DNA of 64,000 bases from contig NZ_FOJP01000018.1 in NCBI RefSeq assembly GCF_900111835.1, forward strand, positions 104,002 to 168,001, given 5' to 3'. Positions 35,919 to 48,183 of this stretch are shown here, in pieces. Numbering within the stretch: the first letter of the stretch is position 1; each line of letters opens with the position of its first letter. This stretch comes from Metapseudomonas otitidis. Its GTDB lineage: Bacteria; Pseudomonadota; Gammaproteobacteria; Pseudomonadales; Pseudomonadaceae. A model generated the notes under the pieces. It worked only from the letters and a program-made list of their open reading frames with translations, was not told where the DNA came from and made no database searches. The translations under genes were made by a program, and so were the position numbers.

Positions 35919-37001
35919 TCAGAAAAAGGTGACTTCGTTGTCGGCCGGCTTGGCGCGCCGGCCGGTGCGTTCTTCGTCGGTGGTGAACTGCCGGCGCAGC
36001 TCGGCCAGCCAGCGATGGGGCTCGCCGAGGATCGGGTCCTGGCTCTGCACGGCCTGGCGCAGGCGCTCGATGTCGTGCTGCAGGTGGTCGAGCATCTGGT
36101 CGGTGCGGTCCTGGAACTGCATGCCGACGATGATCTGCTGGATGTCGCCCTGGGTGGTGCGGGCGTCCTGCTGCAGGGCGATGGCGCTCTCGGCCAGCTC
36201 GTCGAGGTTGGCGCCCAGGTCCTTCATGATTTCCCCGGCCACCTGGTCCAGGTAGCGCAGGTTGTTTTCCTCGCTGCTGGACAGCTCGGCGGCGGCGTTG
36301 ACCGTGCCGCGGATGGCCTGGTTGATCTCGCCGACCTTCTCCACCATGCGCTGGCCGGTCTCGGCGGAGAGGCTGGAGAGCTTGCGCACCTCGTCGGCCA
36401 CCACCGAGAAGCCACGCCCGTAGTCACCGGCGCGAGCGGCCTCGATGGCGGCGTTGAGGGCCAGCAGGTTGGTCTGGCTGGCGATGTCCTGAACATGCTT
36501 GGACATGCTCTGCAGCTCGGTGGCGTAGCTGTCCAGGTGGCCGATGGTGTTGAGCAGTTCGGTCTTGCGATCGGCGGATTTGTGGAAGGCGGTGGTGACC
36601 TCGTCCAGGCGCTGCTGGGCATGGCGCAGGTTGTCGGCGACGCCGGAGCCGCCCACCACGTTCTCCGAGCGTTGCAGCGTCTGGTCCAGGCGCTGGGCGA
36701 GGCTGGAGAAGTGCTGGAACAGCTGGCCGATGTTGCTGGACACCAGTTCGCGCACCTGGCCGAGGTTCTGCCCCCAGGCCGGCAGCACGCTGGTCAGCAG
36801 CGGCACGCAATCGGCCTGCACCGGCGTACTCGGCAGGTCATCCAGCTGAGGGGCGCGAGTCGGCGGCGCCCTGCGTGGACGCAAGGCAACGGCGGCGCCC
36901 GCCGCCAGGGCCAGGCCGGCTCCGGTGACCCAGGGCTGGCCGAGTCCGAGGCCGGCGAAGCCGAGGAGGAGGGCGAGGCAGAGGAGGGAGTAGGCCAGCA
37001 C
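35919..37001 (-). CDS. Short membrane-anchored MCP-like receptor, 360 aa
   Basis: First gene of the che operon. Two closely spaced N-terminal hydrophobic segments ([19 protein letters not shown] and [16 protein letters not shown], residues 2-37) leave almost no periplasmic domain. The remainder is a cytoplasmic receptor domain with the tip [23 protein letters not shown] late [19 protein letters not shown] helix and a terminal DNEVTFF tail follow. It therefore senses an internal or membrane-associated signal rather than a periplasmic ligand. The GTG at 37001 is preferred: AGGA lies 8 bases before it and it opens directly on the membrane segment, whereas the frame upstream to 37190 is Pro/Arg-rich. 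Confidence 0.85.
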   Translation of the reverse strand: MLAYSLLCLALLLGFAGLGLGQPWVTGAGLALAAGAAVALRPRRAPPTRAPQLDDLPSTPVQADCVPLLTSVLPAWGQNLGQVRELVSSNIGQLFQHFSSLAQRLDQTLQRSENVVGGSGVADNLRHAQQRLDEVTTAFHKSADRKTELLNTIGHLDSYATELQSMSKHVQDIASQTNLLALNAAIEAARAGDYGRGFSVVADEVRKLSSLSAETGQRMVEKVGEINQAIRGTVNAAAELSSSEENNLRYLDQVAGEIMKDLGANLDELAESAIALQQDARTTQGDIQQIIVGMQFQDRTDQMLDHLQHDIERLRQAVQSQDPILGEPHRWLAELRRQFTTDEERTGRRAKPADNEVTFF

Positions 37002-37072
37002 GGGACACGTCCTGTGAGATGCGGATTGAGCGCAAAGATAGGTCGCGCCTGGGGGGCTCGATATAGGGATTC

Positions 37073-37091
37073 CCCCTAGGGCCCCTAGGGG
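37073..37091. promoter_or_regulatory. CTAG-containing palindrome upstream of the che operon
   Basis: CCCCTAGGG-C-CCCTAGGGG is a perfect 9-bp inverted repeat around one base, with CCTAGG in each arm. It lies 72 bases upstream of the first che gene in the 343-base gap facing gtsA. CTAG is generally rare in enterobacterial and pseudomonad DNA. It could be an operator; no known factor is assigned. Confidence 0.4.
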
Positions 37092-37220
37092 TGCTGGCAG
37101 GGGGCGGGGCACCCGGTCGCGTACCGACGGGCGCCGGGGGAGGGAACGTGGAGGTGCGGCGCTTCTGTGTCGGGTTGCGGATTTTGCCAAGCCGGTCAGG
37201 CGTTTGCGTTCACACTGCGC

Positions 37221-37288
37221 TTTGTAACGGCCCCGTGACCATCGACAATCCCTTTGTTACCCAGGGCCTTTCGGGGCGTGTTTAGACT
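37221..37288 (+). promoter_or_regulatory. Probable activator sites and promoter of gtsA
   Basis: Direct repeats TTTGTAAC (37221-37228) and TTTGTTAC (37253-37260) are 32 bases apart, about three helical turns. The second abuts the expected -35 position of a promoter whose -10 would be TAGACT (37283-37288). A poor -35 (CCCAGG) fits an activator-dependent promoter, and GltR is the obvious candidate. The rest of the 37002-37344 gap shows only the CTAG palindrome and the A-rich leader. Confidence 0.4.
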
Positions 37289-37320
37289 GCTGGTCAGCGC
37301 AAGCACCGACTTGCATGACC

Positions 37321-37336
37321 AATAAGAACAACAAGG
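37321..37336 (+). promoter_or_regulatory. Hfq/Crc-type A-rich motif in the gtsA leader
   Basis: AATAAGAACAACAAGG is five consecutive AAN triplets ending in the AAGG Shine-Dalgarno, 8 bases before the gtsA ATG. It is a textbook catabolite-activity motif position, predicting translational repression by Hfq/Crc when preferred carbon sources are present. Confidence 0.7.
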
Positions 37337-37344
37337 TATTGCCC

Positions 37345-38598
37345 ATGAATGCTCTGTCTCGCCTGACTGCTGTCATCTCCCTCGCTTCGTTGTTCCCCCT
37401 GTCCGCCCTTGCCGGCGAAGTGGAAGTCCTGCACTGGTGGACCTCCGGCGGCGAAAAGCGCGCGGCCGACACCCTGAAGAAGCTCGTCGAAGAGAAAGGC
37501 CACACCTGGAAGGACTTCGCCGTCGCCGGTGGCGGTGGCGAGGCGGCCATGACCGTGCTGAAGACCCGCGCCGTGTCCGGCAATCCGCCCTCGGCGGCGC
37601 AGATCAAGGGCCCCGACATCCAGGAATGGGGCGAGCTGGGCCTGCTCACCGAGATGGACGAGGTGGCCGAGGAGGGCCAGTGGGACACGCTCCTGCCCAA
37701 GCAGGTGGCCAGCATCATGAAGTACGACGGCCACTACGTGGCGGTGCCGGTGAACGTGCACCGGGTCAACTGGCTGTGGATCAACCCCGAGGTGTTCAAG
37801 AAGGCCGGCGCCACGCCGCCCACCACCCTCGACGAGTTCTTCGCCGCCGCGGACAAGCTCAAGGCCGCCGGCTTCATCCCCGTCGCCCACGGCGGCCAGC
37901 CCTGGCAGGACGGCACCGTGTTCGAGGACCTGGTGTTCGCCATCCTCGGCCCCGAGGGCTACCACAAGGCCTTCGTCGAGCAGGACAAGGCGACCCTCAC
38001 CGGCGAGCCCATGGTCCAGGCCTTCGCCGCGCTGAAGAAGCTGCGCGGCTACATCGACGCCGACGCCGCCGGCCGTGACTGGAACAGTGCCACCGGCCTG
38101 GTGATCAACGGCAAGGCCGGCATGCAGATCATGGGCGACTGGGCCAAGAGCGAGTGGACCGCCGCCGGCAAGGTGGCGGGCAAGGACTACCAGTGCCTGC
38201 CGTTCCCCGGCACCCAGGGCAGCTTCGCCTACAACATCGACTCCCTGGCCATGTTCAAGCTGAGCGATGCGGAGAACCGCAAGGCCCAGAACGACCTGGC
38301 GCGGACGGTGATGGAGCCGCAGTTCCAGCAGTTCTTCAACCAGGAGAAGGGCTCGATCCCGGTGCGCCTGGACCAGGACATGTCCAGCTTCGACGCTTGC
38401 GCCCAGCAGTCCATGAAGGACTTCAAGGCCGCCGCTGCCGGCAGCGGCCTGCAGCCCAGCCTGTCCCACGGCATGGCCGCCTCCAGCTACGTGCAGGGCG
38501 CGGTGTTCGATGTGGTGACCAACTTCTTCAACGACCCCGCCGCCGACCCGAAAAAGGCCGCCCAGCAACTGGCTGCCGCGATCCAGGCCGTCCAGTAA
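37345..38598 (+). CDS. gtsA: Glucose/mannose ABC transporter binding protein
   Basis: Periplasmic sugar-binding protein of the GtsABCD system (GltB in P. aeruginosa). The 417-residue precursor has a signal peptide ([18 protein letters not shown], cleavage near residue 23) and a family-1 binding-protein body beginning [45 protein letters not shown] and [16 protein letters not shown] are conserved blocks. The ATG at 37345 is preferred over one 30 bases upstream because AAGG precedes it and the signal peptide begins there. A GC-rich hairpin follows before gtsB, as is common after binding-protein genes that need high expression. Confidence 0.95.
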   Translation: MNALSRLTAVISLASLFPLSALAGEVEVLHWWTSGGEKRAADTLKKLVEEKGHTWKDFAVAGGGGEAAMTVLKTRAVSGNPPSAAQIKGPDIQEWGELGLLTEMDEVAEEGQWDTLLPKQVASIMKYDGHYVAVPVNVHRVNWLWINPEVFKKAGATPPTTLDEFFAAADKLKAAGFIPVAHGGQPWQDGTVFEDLVFAILGPEGYHKAFVEQDKATLTGEPMVQAFAALKKLRGYIDADAAGRDWNSATGLVINGKAGMQIMGDWAKSEWTAAGKVAGKDYQCLPFPGTQGSFAYNIDSLAMFKLSDAENRKAQNDLARTVMEPQFQQFFNQEKGSIPVRLDQDMSSFDACAQQSMKDFKAAAAGSGLQPSLSHGMAASSYVQGAVFDVVTNFFNDPAADPKKAAQQLAAAIQAVQ

Positions 38599-38619
38599 CC
38601 GCCGACTGACCCGCCCACG

Positions 38620-38641
38620 GCGCAGGCCCCGCTGCCTGCGC
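38620..38641 (+). promoter_or_regulatory. Intercistronic hairpin between gtsA and gtsB
   Basis: GCGCAGG (38620-38626) pairs with CCTGCGC (38635-38641) around an 8-base loop in the 107-base gap. With no T run it is more likely to stabilise gtsA mRNA or reduce read-through than to terminate. Confidence 0.45.
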
Positions 38642-38705
38642 TGCGGGCCCGGCCGTGCCGAATTTCCCGCGCCTCAGCGCGCCACCTGCCAACCCGGAGC
38701 GACCC

Positions 38706-39614
38706 ATGAGTTCGACCGCCGTCTTCGCCAAGGCCTCACCGCTGGATGCGCTGCAGCGCTGGCTGCCCAAGCTGGTGCTGGCACCGAGCATGCTCATCGT
38801 GCTGGTGGGCTTCTACGGCTACATCCTCTGGACCTTCGTCCTGTCCTTCACCAACTCGCGCTTCATGCCCAGCTACAACTGGGTGGGCCTGCAGCAGTAC
38901 CAGCGCCTGTGGGAGAACGACCGCTGGTGGGTGGCGAGCCAGAACCTGCTGGTGTACGGCGGGCTGTTCATCACCATCAGCCTGGTGATCGGCGTGTTCC
39001 TCGCCGTGCTGCTGGACCAGCGCATCCGCCGCGAAGGCTTCATCCGCACCGTCTACCTGTACCCCATGGCGCTGTCGATGATCGTCACCGGCACCGCCTG
39101 GAAATGGCTGCTCAACCCCGGCCTGGGCCTGGACAAGCTGCTGCGCGACTGGGGCTGGGAAGGCTTCCGCCTCGACTGGCTGGTGGACCCGGACCGGGTC
39201 GTCTACTGCCTGGTGATCGCCGCCGTGTGGCAATCCTCCGGCTTCGTCATGGCGCTGTTCCTCGCCGGCCTGCGCGGGGTCGACCAGTCGATCATCCGCG
39301 CTGCCCAGGTGGACGGCGCCAGCCTGCCGACCATCTACCTGCGCATCGTCCTGCCGAGCCTGCGCCCGGTGTTCTTCAGCGCACTGATGATCCTCGCCCA
39401 CATCGCCATCAAGAGCTTCGACCTGGTGGCGGCGATGACCGCCGGCGGCCCCGGCTACGCCTCCGACCTGCCGGCGATGTTCATGTACGCCCACACCTTC
39501 ACCCGTGGGCAGATGGGCCTAGGTGCCGCCAGCGCCATGCTCATGCTCGGCGCCGTGCTGGCGATCATCGTGCCCTACCTGTATTCCGAACTGAGGAACA
39601 AGCGCCATGACTAG
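38706..39614 (+). CDS. gtsB: Glucose ABC transporter permease GtsB
   Basis: Inner-membrane permease of 302 residues with six membrane segments, of the MalF/UgpA type. The cytoplasmic EAA loop, which contacts the ATPase, reads RAAQVDGASLPTIYLRIVLPSLRP near residues 201-224. The start at 38706 follows CGGAGCG; a frame from 38655 has no signal or family match. gtsC overlaps its 3' end by 8 bases, indicating coupled synthesis of the two permease subunits. Confidence 0.94.
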   Translation: MSSTAVFAKASPLDALQRWLPKLVLAPSMLIVLVGFYGYILWTFVLSFTNSRFMPSYNWVGLQQYQRLWENDRWWVASQNLLVYGGLFITISLVIGVFLAVLLDQRIRREGFIRTVYLYPMALSMIVTGTAWKWLLNPGLGLDKLLRDWGWEGFRLDWLVDPDRVVYCLVIAAVWQSSGFVMALFLAGLRGVDQSIIRAAQVDGASLPTIYLRIVLPSLRPVFFSALMILAHIAIKSFDLVAAMTAGGPGYASDLPAMFMYAHTFTRGQMGLGAASAMLMLGAVLAIIVPYLYSELRNKRHD

Positions 39615-40452
39615 CCTGGCCGGAAAGTCCCCGCTCAGCGTCAGCCGCCTGGCCATCCATGCCACCCTGATCGTCGCCTGCGCGCTGTACCTGGTGCCGC
39701 TGGTGGTGATGCTGCTGACCAGCTTCAAGACCCCCGACGACATCCGCGCCGGCAACCTGCTGTCCCTGCCGGATGCCTTCACCCTGATCGGTTGGACCAA
39801 GGCCTGGGCCAGCGTCGGCGGCTACTTCTGGAACTCGGTGATGATCACCGTGCCGGCGGTGCTGATCTCCACGCTGCTCGGTGCGCTCAACGGCTACGTG
39901 CTGTCCATGTGGCGCTTCCGTGGCTCGCAGCTGTTCTTCGGTGCGCTGCTGTTCGGCTGCTTTTTGCCGTTCCAGGTGGTGCTGCTGCCGGCCTCCTTCA
40001 CCCTCGGCAAGCTGGGGCTGGCCAACACCACCGGCGGCCTGGTGCTGGTGCACGTGGTGTACGGCCTGGCCTTCACCACGCTGTTCTTCCGTAATTTCTA
40101 CGTGAGCATCCCCGATGCCCTGGTGCGGGCGGCGCGGCTCGACGGCGCGGGGTTTTTCACCATCTTCGGGCGCATCCTGCTGCCCATGTCGGTGCCGACC
40201 ATCATGGTCTGCCTGATCTGGCAGTTCACCCAGATCTGGAACGACTTCCTCTTCGGCGTGGTGTTCGCCAGCGGCGACAGCCAGCCCATCACCGTGGCCC
40301 TCAACAACCTGGTGAACACCAGCACCGGGGCCAAGGAATACAACGTCGACATGGCCGCCGCGATGATCGCCGGCCTGCCGACCCTGCTCGTCTACGTATT
40401 CGCCGGCAAGTACTTCCTGCGCGGCCTCACGGCCGGTGCGGTCAAGGGCTGA
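39607..40452 (+). CDS. gtsC: Glucose ABC transporter permease GtsC
   Basis: Second inner-membrane permease subunit, 281 residues, six membrane segments, MalG/UgpE type. The EAA loop reads RAARLDGAGFFTIFGRILLPMSVP near residues 177-200. Its ATG lies inside gtsB, and gtsD starts 48 bases after its stop. Confidence 0.94.
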   Translation: MTSLAGKSPLSVSRLAIHATLIVACALYLVPLVVMLLTSFKTPDDIRAGNLLSLPDAFTLIGWTKAWASVGGYFWNSVMITVPAVLISTLLGALNGYVLSMWRFRGSQLFFGALLFGCFLPFQVVLLPASFTLGKLGLANTTGGLVLVHVVYGLAFTTLFFRNFYVSIPDALVRAARLDGAGFFTIFGRILLPMSVPTIMVCLIWQFTQIWNDFLFGVVFASGDSQPITVALNNLVNTSTGAKEYNVDMAAAMIAGLPTLLVYVFAGKYFLRGLTAGAVKG

Positions 40453-40499
40453 AAAGCGGCTGCGCCCGTTCGCGGCGCTTCTGATTAGTGGAGATCGAC

Positions 40500-43027
<2,528 letters not shown>

Positions 43028-43039
43028 CGGGAGCGGCCC

Positions 43040-43942
43040 GTGGCGGCTGCTGAGCGCGACGGGGCGCACCGCGCAGGGCAGGCGGGGGAGGGCGGCGCAC
43101 ATCCCCTCGACGCCCTGCTGCGGCCGGCCAGCGGGCAGCTGTTCCGCTGGTGTGAACACCAGGGGCGCGAGCTGCTGCTGGTGGAGCATCCCCGCTGCTC
43201 GGCGGTCTTCAGCCGCCAGGGTGGGCAGTTGCTGCATTACCAGCTGCGCGGCGAGCGCCCGCTGCTCTGGTGCGCCCGTCACTGGCCGCGCGTGGGCGCC
43301 ATTCGCGGTGGCGTGCCGGTGTGCTGGCCCTGGTTCGGGCGCCATCCGGTGGAAAGCGGCTGGCCCCACCACGGCTGGGCGCGGCTCTCCGACTGGCGGC
43401 TGGTCGGCAAGGACGCCGACGCCCAGGGTGTGCGCCTGGAGTGGCGCCTGCAGTTGCACGACTGGCAGGTGGAGCTGCGGGCCTGCCTGGGGGATGCCCT
43501 GAGCCTGGAACTGGTGACGACCCACCAAGACAGCGAGCCGTGCGTCCTCAGCCAGGCCCTGCACGCCTATTGGCGGGTGTCGGATGTGGCGCGGGTGGCA
43601 CTGCTCGGCCTGGATGGCGCCGACGGGCACGACCTGCTGGCCCGAGAGCCCTGTCGGCAAACCGGAGAGCTGCGGGTCACCGAGGGCGTGCACAGGCGCT
43701 TCCAGCGGGGCGGGGCGCTGACCCTGCAGGACCCGGGCTGGCAACGGCGGCTGTGCGTCGACGGTGGCGACAACCCCCACACCGTGGTCTGGCACCCCGG
43801 CAGCCGGCCGCTGCCCGAGGTGAGCTGGTCGGAGAGCCTGGGGTTCCTGTCGGTGCAGGCCGCCGCCTGCGGCGAACCGGGGCGGGTCTTGGCACCGGGG
43901 GACAAGGCCAGGTTGGCGCTGAAGGCCTGGATTGCGGGGTAG
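43040..43942 (+). CDS. Aldose 1-epimerase family protein (hexose-6-P mutarotase-like)
   Basis: The 300-residue protein belongs to the YeaD/aldose 1-epimerase superfamily. GGVPVCWPWFGRHPVESGWPHHGWARLSDWRL is the conserved entry block with catalytic histidine in HHGWAR; QALHAYWRVSDV supplies the second histidine, and the WHPGSRPLPEVSWSES region the late glutamate. Such enzymes interconvert alpha and beta anomers of glucose 6-phosphate, which would feed Zwf. It starts 12 bases after the porin stop, and in P. putida a homologue occupies the same slot before hexR. The stop overlaps a partial REP-like TAGCCCGGGC. Confidence 0.88.
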   Translation: MAAAERDGAHRAGQAGEGGAHPLDALLRPASGQLFRWCEHQGRELLLVEHPRCSAVFSRQGGQLLHYQLRGERPLLWCARHWPRVGAIRGGVPVCWPWFGRHPVESGWPHHGWARLSDWRLVGKDADAQGVRLEWRLQLHDWQVELRACLGDALSLELVTTHQDSEPCVLSQALHAYWRVSDVARVALLGLDGADGHDLLAREPCRQTGELRVTEGVHRRFQRGGALTLQDPGWQRRLCVDGGDNPHTVVWHPGSRPLPEVSWSESLGFLSVQAAACGEPGRVLAPGDKARLALKAWIAG

Positions 43943-43963
43943 CCCGGGCATTGCATGAGCGGC

Positions 43964-44025
43964 GTAGCCCGGGCTTCAGCCCGGGAACGGTTGGCGCGGA
44001 TTCCCCGGACTGAAGTCCGGGCTAC
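43964..44025. repeat. Inverted pair of REPs (BIME-like)
   Basis: Forward unit GTAG-CCCGGGC-TTCA-GCCCGGG (43964-43985) faces inverted unit CCCGGAC-TGAA-GTCCGGG-CTAC (ending 44025) across 18 bases. The stems differ by compensatory changes. Position between the convergent epimerase and hexR genes suggests a shared transcript-end function. Confidence 0.75.
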
Positions 44026-44164
44026 GTTCCTGATCGGGGGCGTCGCCCGAGGCACGGGGTACAACCCAGGCCACCGTGTCACGCCCGTGATGCTACCGCC
44101 TGGCCATCGGACCCGAATCAATCACGCCCAGGCGGGTCTGCCCAACAAGAGGGTGGCACACGAC

Positions 44165-44186
44165 GTAGCCCGGGCTTCAGCCCGGG
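44165..44186 (+). repeat. GTAG-headed REP palindrome (forward)
   Basis: GTAG-CCCGGGC-TTCA-GCCCGGG, the same sequence as at 4741 and 43964, 30 bases before the hexR stop. The remaining bases of the 43943-44215 gap show nothing else clear. Confidence 0.75.
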
Positions 44187-44215
44187 ACGAGGTGCGGAAT
44201 GTACGCCGTGCCCTC

Positions 44216-45085
44216 TCAGGCCGGCTCTTCGTCCGCCGGGTAGCGGCTGGCGTTGAGGCTTTCCTTGATCTTGCGCAGGTGCGGCTGGAAGTCGATGCCC
44301 CGGCGCAGGGTCACGCCGGTGGCGAGCACGTCGAGTACGGTGAGCTGGATGATCCGCGAGGTCATCGGCATGTAGATGTCGGTGTCCTCCGGCAACGGGA
44401 TGTTGAGGCTGATGGTGCTGGCCTTGGCCAGCGGCGAGCCGGCGGCGGTGAGGCCGAGCACCGAGGCGCCGTTCTGCCGGGCCAGGCGTGCCACCTCCAC
44501 CAGCTCGCGGGTGCGCCCGGTGTAGGAAATGATCACGAACAGGTCCCCGGTGTGGGCCACCGAGGCGAGCATGCGCTGCATCAGCACGTCGGAGTGGGCC
44601 GAGACGGCCAGGTTGAAGCGGAAGAACTTGTGCTGGGCATCCAGCGCCACCGAGGCCGAGGCACCGAGGCCGAAGAAGTGGATCTGCCGGGCCTGGATCA
44701 TCAGGTCCACCGCGCGGCTGATCAGCTGCGGGTCGAGGCTCTGGCAGGCGCTGTCCAGGGAGGCGATGGCGCTGCCGAAGATCTTCCGCGTGTAGGCCTC
44801 GGGGCCGTCGTCGGCCGAAACCGACTGGCTGACGTAGGCCGCACCGCTGGCCAGGCTCTGGGCCAGCTGCATCTTCAGCTCCGGGTAGCCGTTGACGCCG
44901 AAGGAGCGGCAGAAGCGGTTCACCGTGGGCTCGCTGACCTGGGCGGCCTGGGCGAGGGCGGCGATGCTGAAGCGGGTGGCCTGCTGCGGGTCCTGCAGGA
45001 TCACCTCGGCGACCTTGCGTTCGGCCTTGTTGAGTTCGTCGAGACGGCCCTGGATCTGCTCCAGGAGATTGCGCATGCGGTCCAT
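44216..45085 (-). CDS. hexR: HexR repressor of glucose catabolism
   Basis: RpiR-family repressor that senses 2-keto-3-deoxy-6-phosphogluconate and controls zwf, edd and associated genes. The 289-residue protein has an N-terminal helix-turn-helix ([33 protein letters not shown], about residues 38-70) and a C-terminal SIS sugar-phosphate domain with [22 protein letters not shown] and [16 protein letters not shown]. It is divergent from zwf across 173 bases containing its own operator, so it is probably autoregulated. The arrangement is the classical pseudomonad hexR/zwf-pgl-eda locus. Confidence 0.96.
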   Translation of the reverse strand: MDRMRNLLEQIQGRLDELNKAERKVAEVILQDPQQATRFSIAALAQAAQVSEPTVNRFCRSFGVNGYPELKMQLAQSLASGAAYVSQSVSADDGPEAYTRKIFGSAIASLDSACQSLDPQLISRAVDLMIQARQIHFFGLGASASVALDAQHKFFRFNLAVSAHSDVLMQRMLASVAHTGDLFVIISYTGRTRELVEVARLARQNGASVLGLTAAGSPLAKASTISLNIPLPEDTDIYMPMTSRIIQLTVLDVLATGVTLRRGIDFQPHLRKIKESLNASRYPADEEPA

Positions 45086-45173
45086 GGGGTTCCTTAGCAG
45101 GGCCTGCGGAAACGGTGGCCTATCGTACTGAGGGCCACAGTCGCCAGCCAGAGGTAACAGGGGCGTGACTAAA

Positions 45174-45192
45174 TGTTGTGTTTATTACTACA
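45174..45192. promoter_or_regulatory. HexR operator between hexR and zwf
   Basis: TGTTGTG-TTTAT-TACTACA is a 19-bp imperfect palindrome with the same 7-5-7 layout as the edd site at 9171. It lies 82 bases upstream of the hexR start and 66 bases upstream of the zwf start in the AT-rich shared promoter region. Confidence 0.75.
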
Positions 45193-45242
45193 TTTTTTCT
45201 TGTGTTGCGAATTCTGGCGGTGTAAATCTCTCTCAACCTTGT

Positions 45243-45256
45243 AGAAGAACAAAACA
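45243..45256 (+). promoter_or_regulatory. Hfq/Crc-type A-rich motif at the zwf start
   Basis: AGAAGAACAAAACA, a run of AAN triplets, ends 2 bases before the zwf ATG and covers where the ribosome binding site would be. There is no separate GGAG, so Hfq/Crc binding would block initiation. Confidence 0.55.
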
Positions 45257-45258
45257 TC

Positions 45259-46717
<1,459 letters not shown>

Positions 46718-46731
<14 letters not shown>

Positions 46732-47434
46732 CCTCCGATTCCCCCCGGCCGTGGAGCCGATAGCCCTGGCGGATGCCGCCGAGCTGGCCGGGCACCTGGC
46801 CCAGCGCGTGGCCGAGGCCCTGCGCGAGGCCCTGGCCACACGCGGCAGCGCCACCCTGGTGGTGTCCGGCGGGCGCAGCCCGGTGGCCTTCTTCGAACGC
46901 CTGGCGCAGGCGCGGCTGGACTGGTCCGCCGTGACCGTCGGCCTGGCCGACGAGCGCTGGGTGCCGGTGAGCCACCCGGACAGCAACGAAGGGCTGGTGC
47001 AGCGCCACCTGCTCCAGGGCGAAGCCGCCAAGGCCCGCTTCGTCGGCCTCTACCAGGCCGCCGCCACCCAGGAGGAGGCTGCGCGCCTGGCCGACCAGGC
47101 CCTGGAAGCGCTGCCGCAGCCCATCGACGTGCTGGTGCTGGGCATGGGCGAAGACGGCCACACCGCCTCGCTGTTCCCCGGCAGCCCGAACCTGGCCGAG
47201 GCCCTGGACCCGGCCTGCCGCGCCCGGTGCCTGGCGACCCGCGCACCCAGCGTGCCCCACCAGCGCCTGACGCTGCCCCTGGCCCTGCTGCAAGGCAGCC
47301 GCCTGACCCTGCTGGCCCTGCAAGGGCGCGGCAAGCTGGACACCCTGGCCGCCGCGCTGCAGGGCGAGGACGTGGCGGCCATGCCGATCCGCGCCTTCCT
47401 GCGCCGGCCGCTGTCGATCTACTGGTGCCCCTGA
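46718..47434 (+). CDS. pgl: 6-phosphogluconolactonase
   Basis: Hydrolyses 6-phosphogluconolactone to 6-phosphogluconate. The 238-residue protein is the DevB/NagB-like form: [44 protein letters not shown], and [18 protein letters not shown] are its three signature blocks. It overlaps the end of zwf, with GGAAGGAG inside zwf as its ribosome binding site. It is not related to the propeller lactonase at 22880, so the window carries two unrelated lactonase folds. Confidence 0.95.
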
Positions 47435-47476
47435 GGCTCCATCCGTCTCAAGGGCTCACGCAACGGGAGTAATGCC

Positions 47477-48163
47477 ATGACCACCATCCACAAGCCGCGA
47501 ACCGCCGTTCGCCGCGTGCCGAGCATGGCCGAGAAGGTGGAGATGATCGACCGGCTCTGCGCCGAGGCGCGCATCCTGCCGGTCATCACCATCGAAGACG
47601 AAGCCCACATCCTGCCGCTGGCCGACGCCCTGGCCGCTGGTGGCCTCAAGGTGCTGGAAGTGACCCTGCGCTCGGCCCACGGCCTGGGCGCCATCCGCCT
47701 GCTGCGGGCGCAGCGCCCGGACCTGCTGGTGGGCGCCGGCACCGTGCTGGACGAAGCGATGCTGGCCGAGGCCGAGGCCGCCGGTGCCCAGTTCCTCGTC
47801 AGCCCCGGCTGCACCGCCGAACTGCTCGATGCCGCGTTGCACAGCCCGCTGCCACTGCTGCCGGGCGTGGGCAGCGCCTCCGAGATCATGCTCGGCCACG
47901 CTCGTGGCTACCGGCGCTTCAAGCTGTTCCCGGCGGAGATCTGCGGCGGCGTCGCCGCGCTCAAGGCCTTCGGCGGCCCGTTCCCGGCGGTGCGCTTCTG
48001 CCCCACCGGCGGCGTGCGGCCGGACAACCTGGTCCAGTACATGGCCCAACCCAACGTCATGTGCGTGGGCGGCAGCTGGATGCTGGACAGCGCCTGGCAG
48101 CGTGCCGGCGACTGGGACCGCATCACCCGCACCACCGCCGAAGCCCTGGCCCTGCTGGCCTGA
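47477..48163 (+). CDS. eda: KDPG aldolase (2-keto-3-deoxy-6-phosphogluconate aldolase)
   Basis: Splits KDPG to pyruvate and glyceraldehyde 3-phosphate, the last Entner-Doudoroff step. The 228-residue class I aldolase has the catalytic glutamate in ILPVITIEDE, EVTLRSAHGLGAIR, the VGAGTVLDE loop, SPGCTAEL, and the Schiff-base lysine in RRFKLFPAEICGG. GGGAG precedes the ATG at 47477. It follows pgl by 42 bases, and the GapN-like gene starts 20 bases after its stop, so the four genes probably form one operon. Confidence 0.96.
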   Translation: MTTIHKPRTAVRRVPSMAEKVEMIDRLCAEARILPVITIEDEAHILPLADALAAGGLKVLEVTLRSAHGLGAIRLLRAQRPDLLVGAGTVLDEAMLAEAEAAGAQFLVSPGCTAELLDAALHSPLPLLPGVGSASEIMLGHARGYRRFKLFPAEICGGVAALKAFGGPFPAVRFCPTGGVRPDNLVQYMAQPNVMCVGGSWMLDSAWQRAGDWDRITRTTAEALALLA

Positions 48164-48183
48164 ACCCCTACCCGGAGCGCGCC

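Noticed and set aside
45199..45228. Sigma-70 promoter TTGTGT/TAAATC for zwf
   Set aside because: The -10 matches poorly and several alternatives in this AT-rich stretch fit equally well, so no single promoter can be supported.
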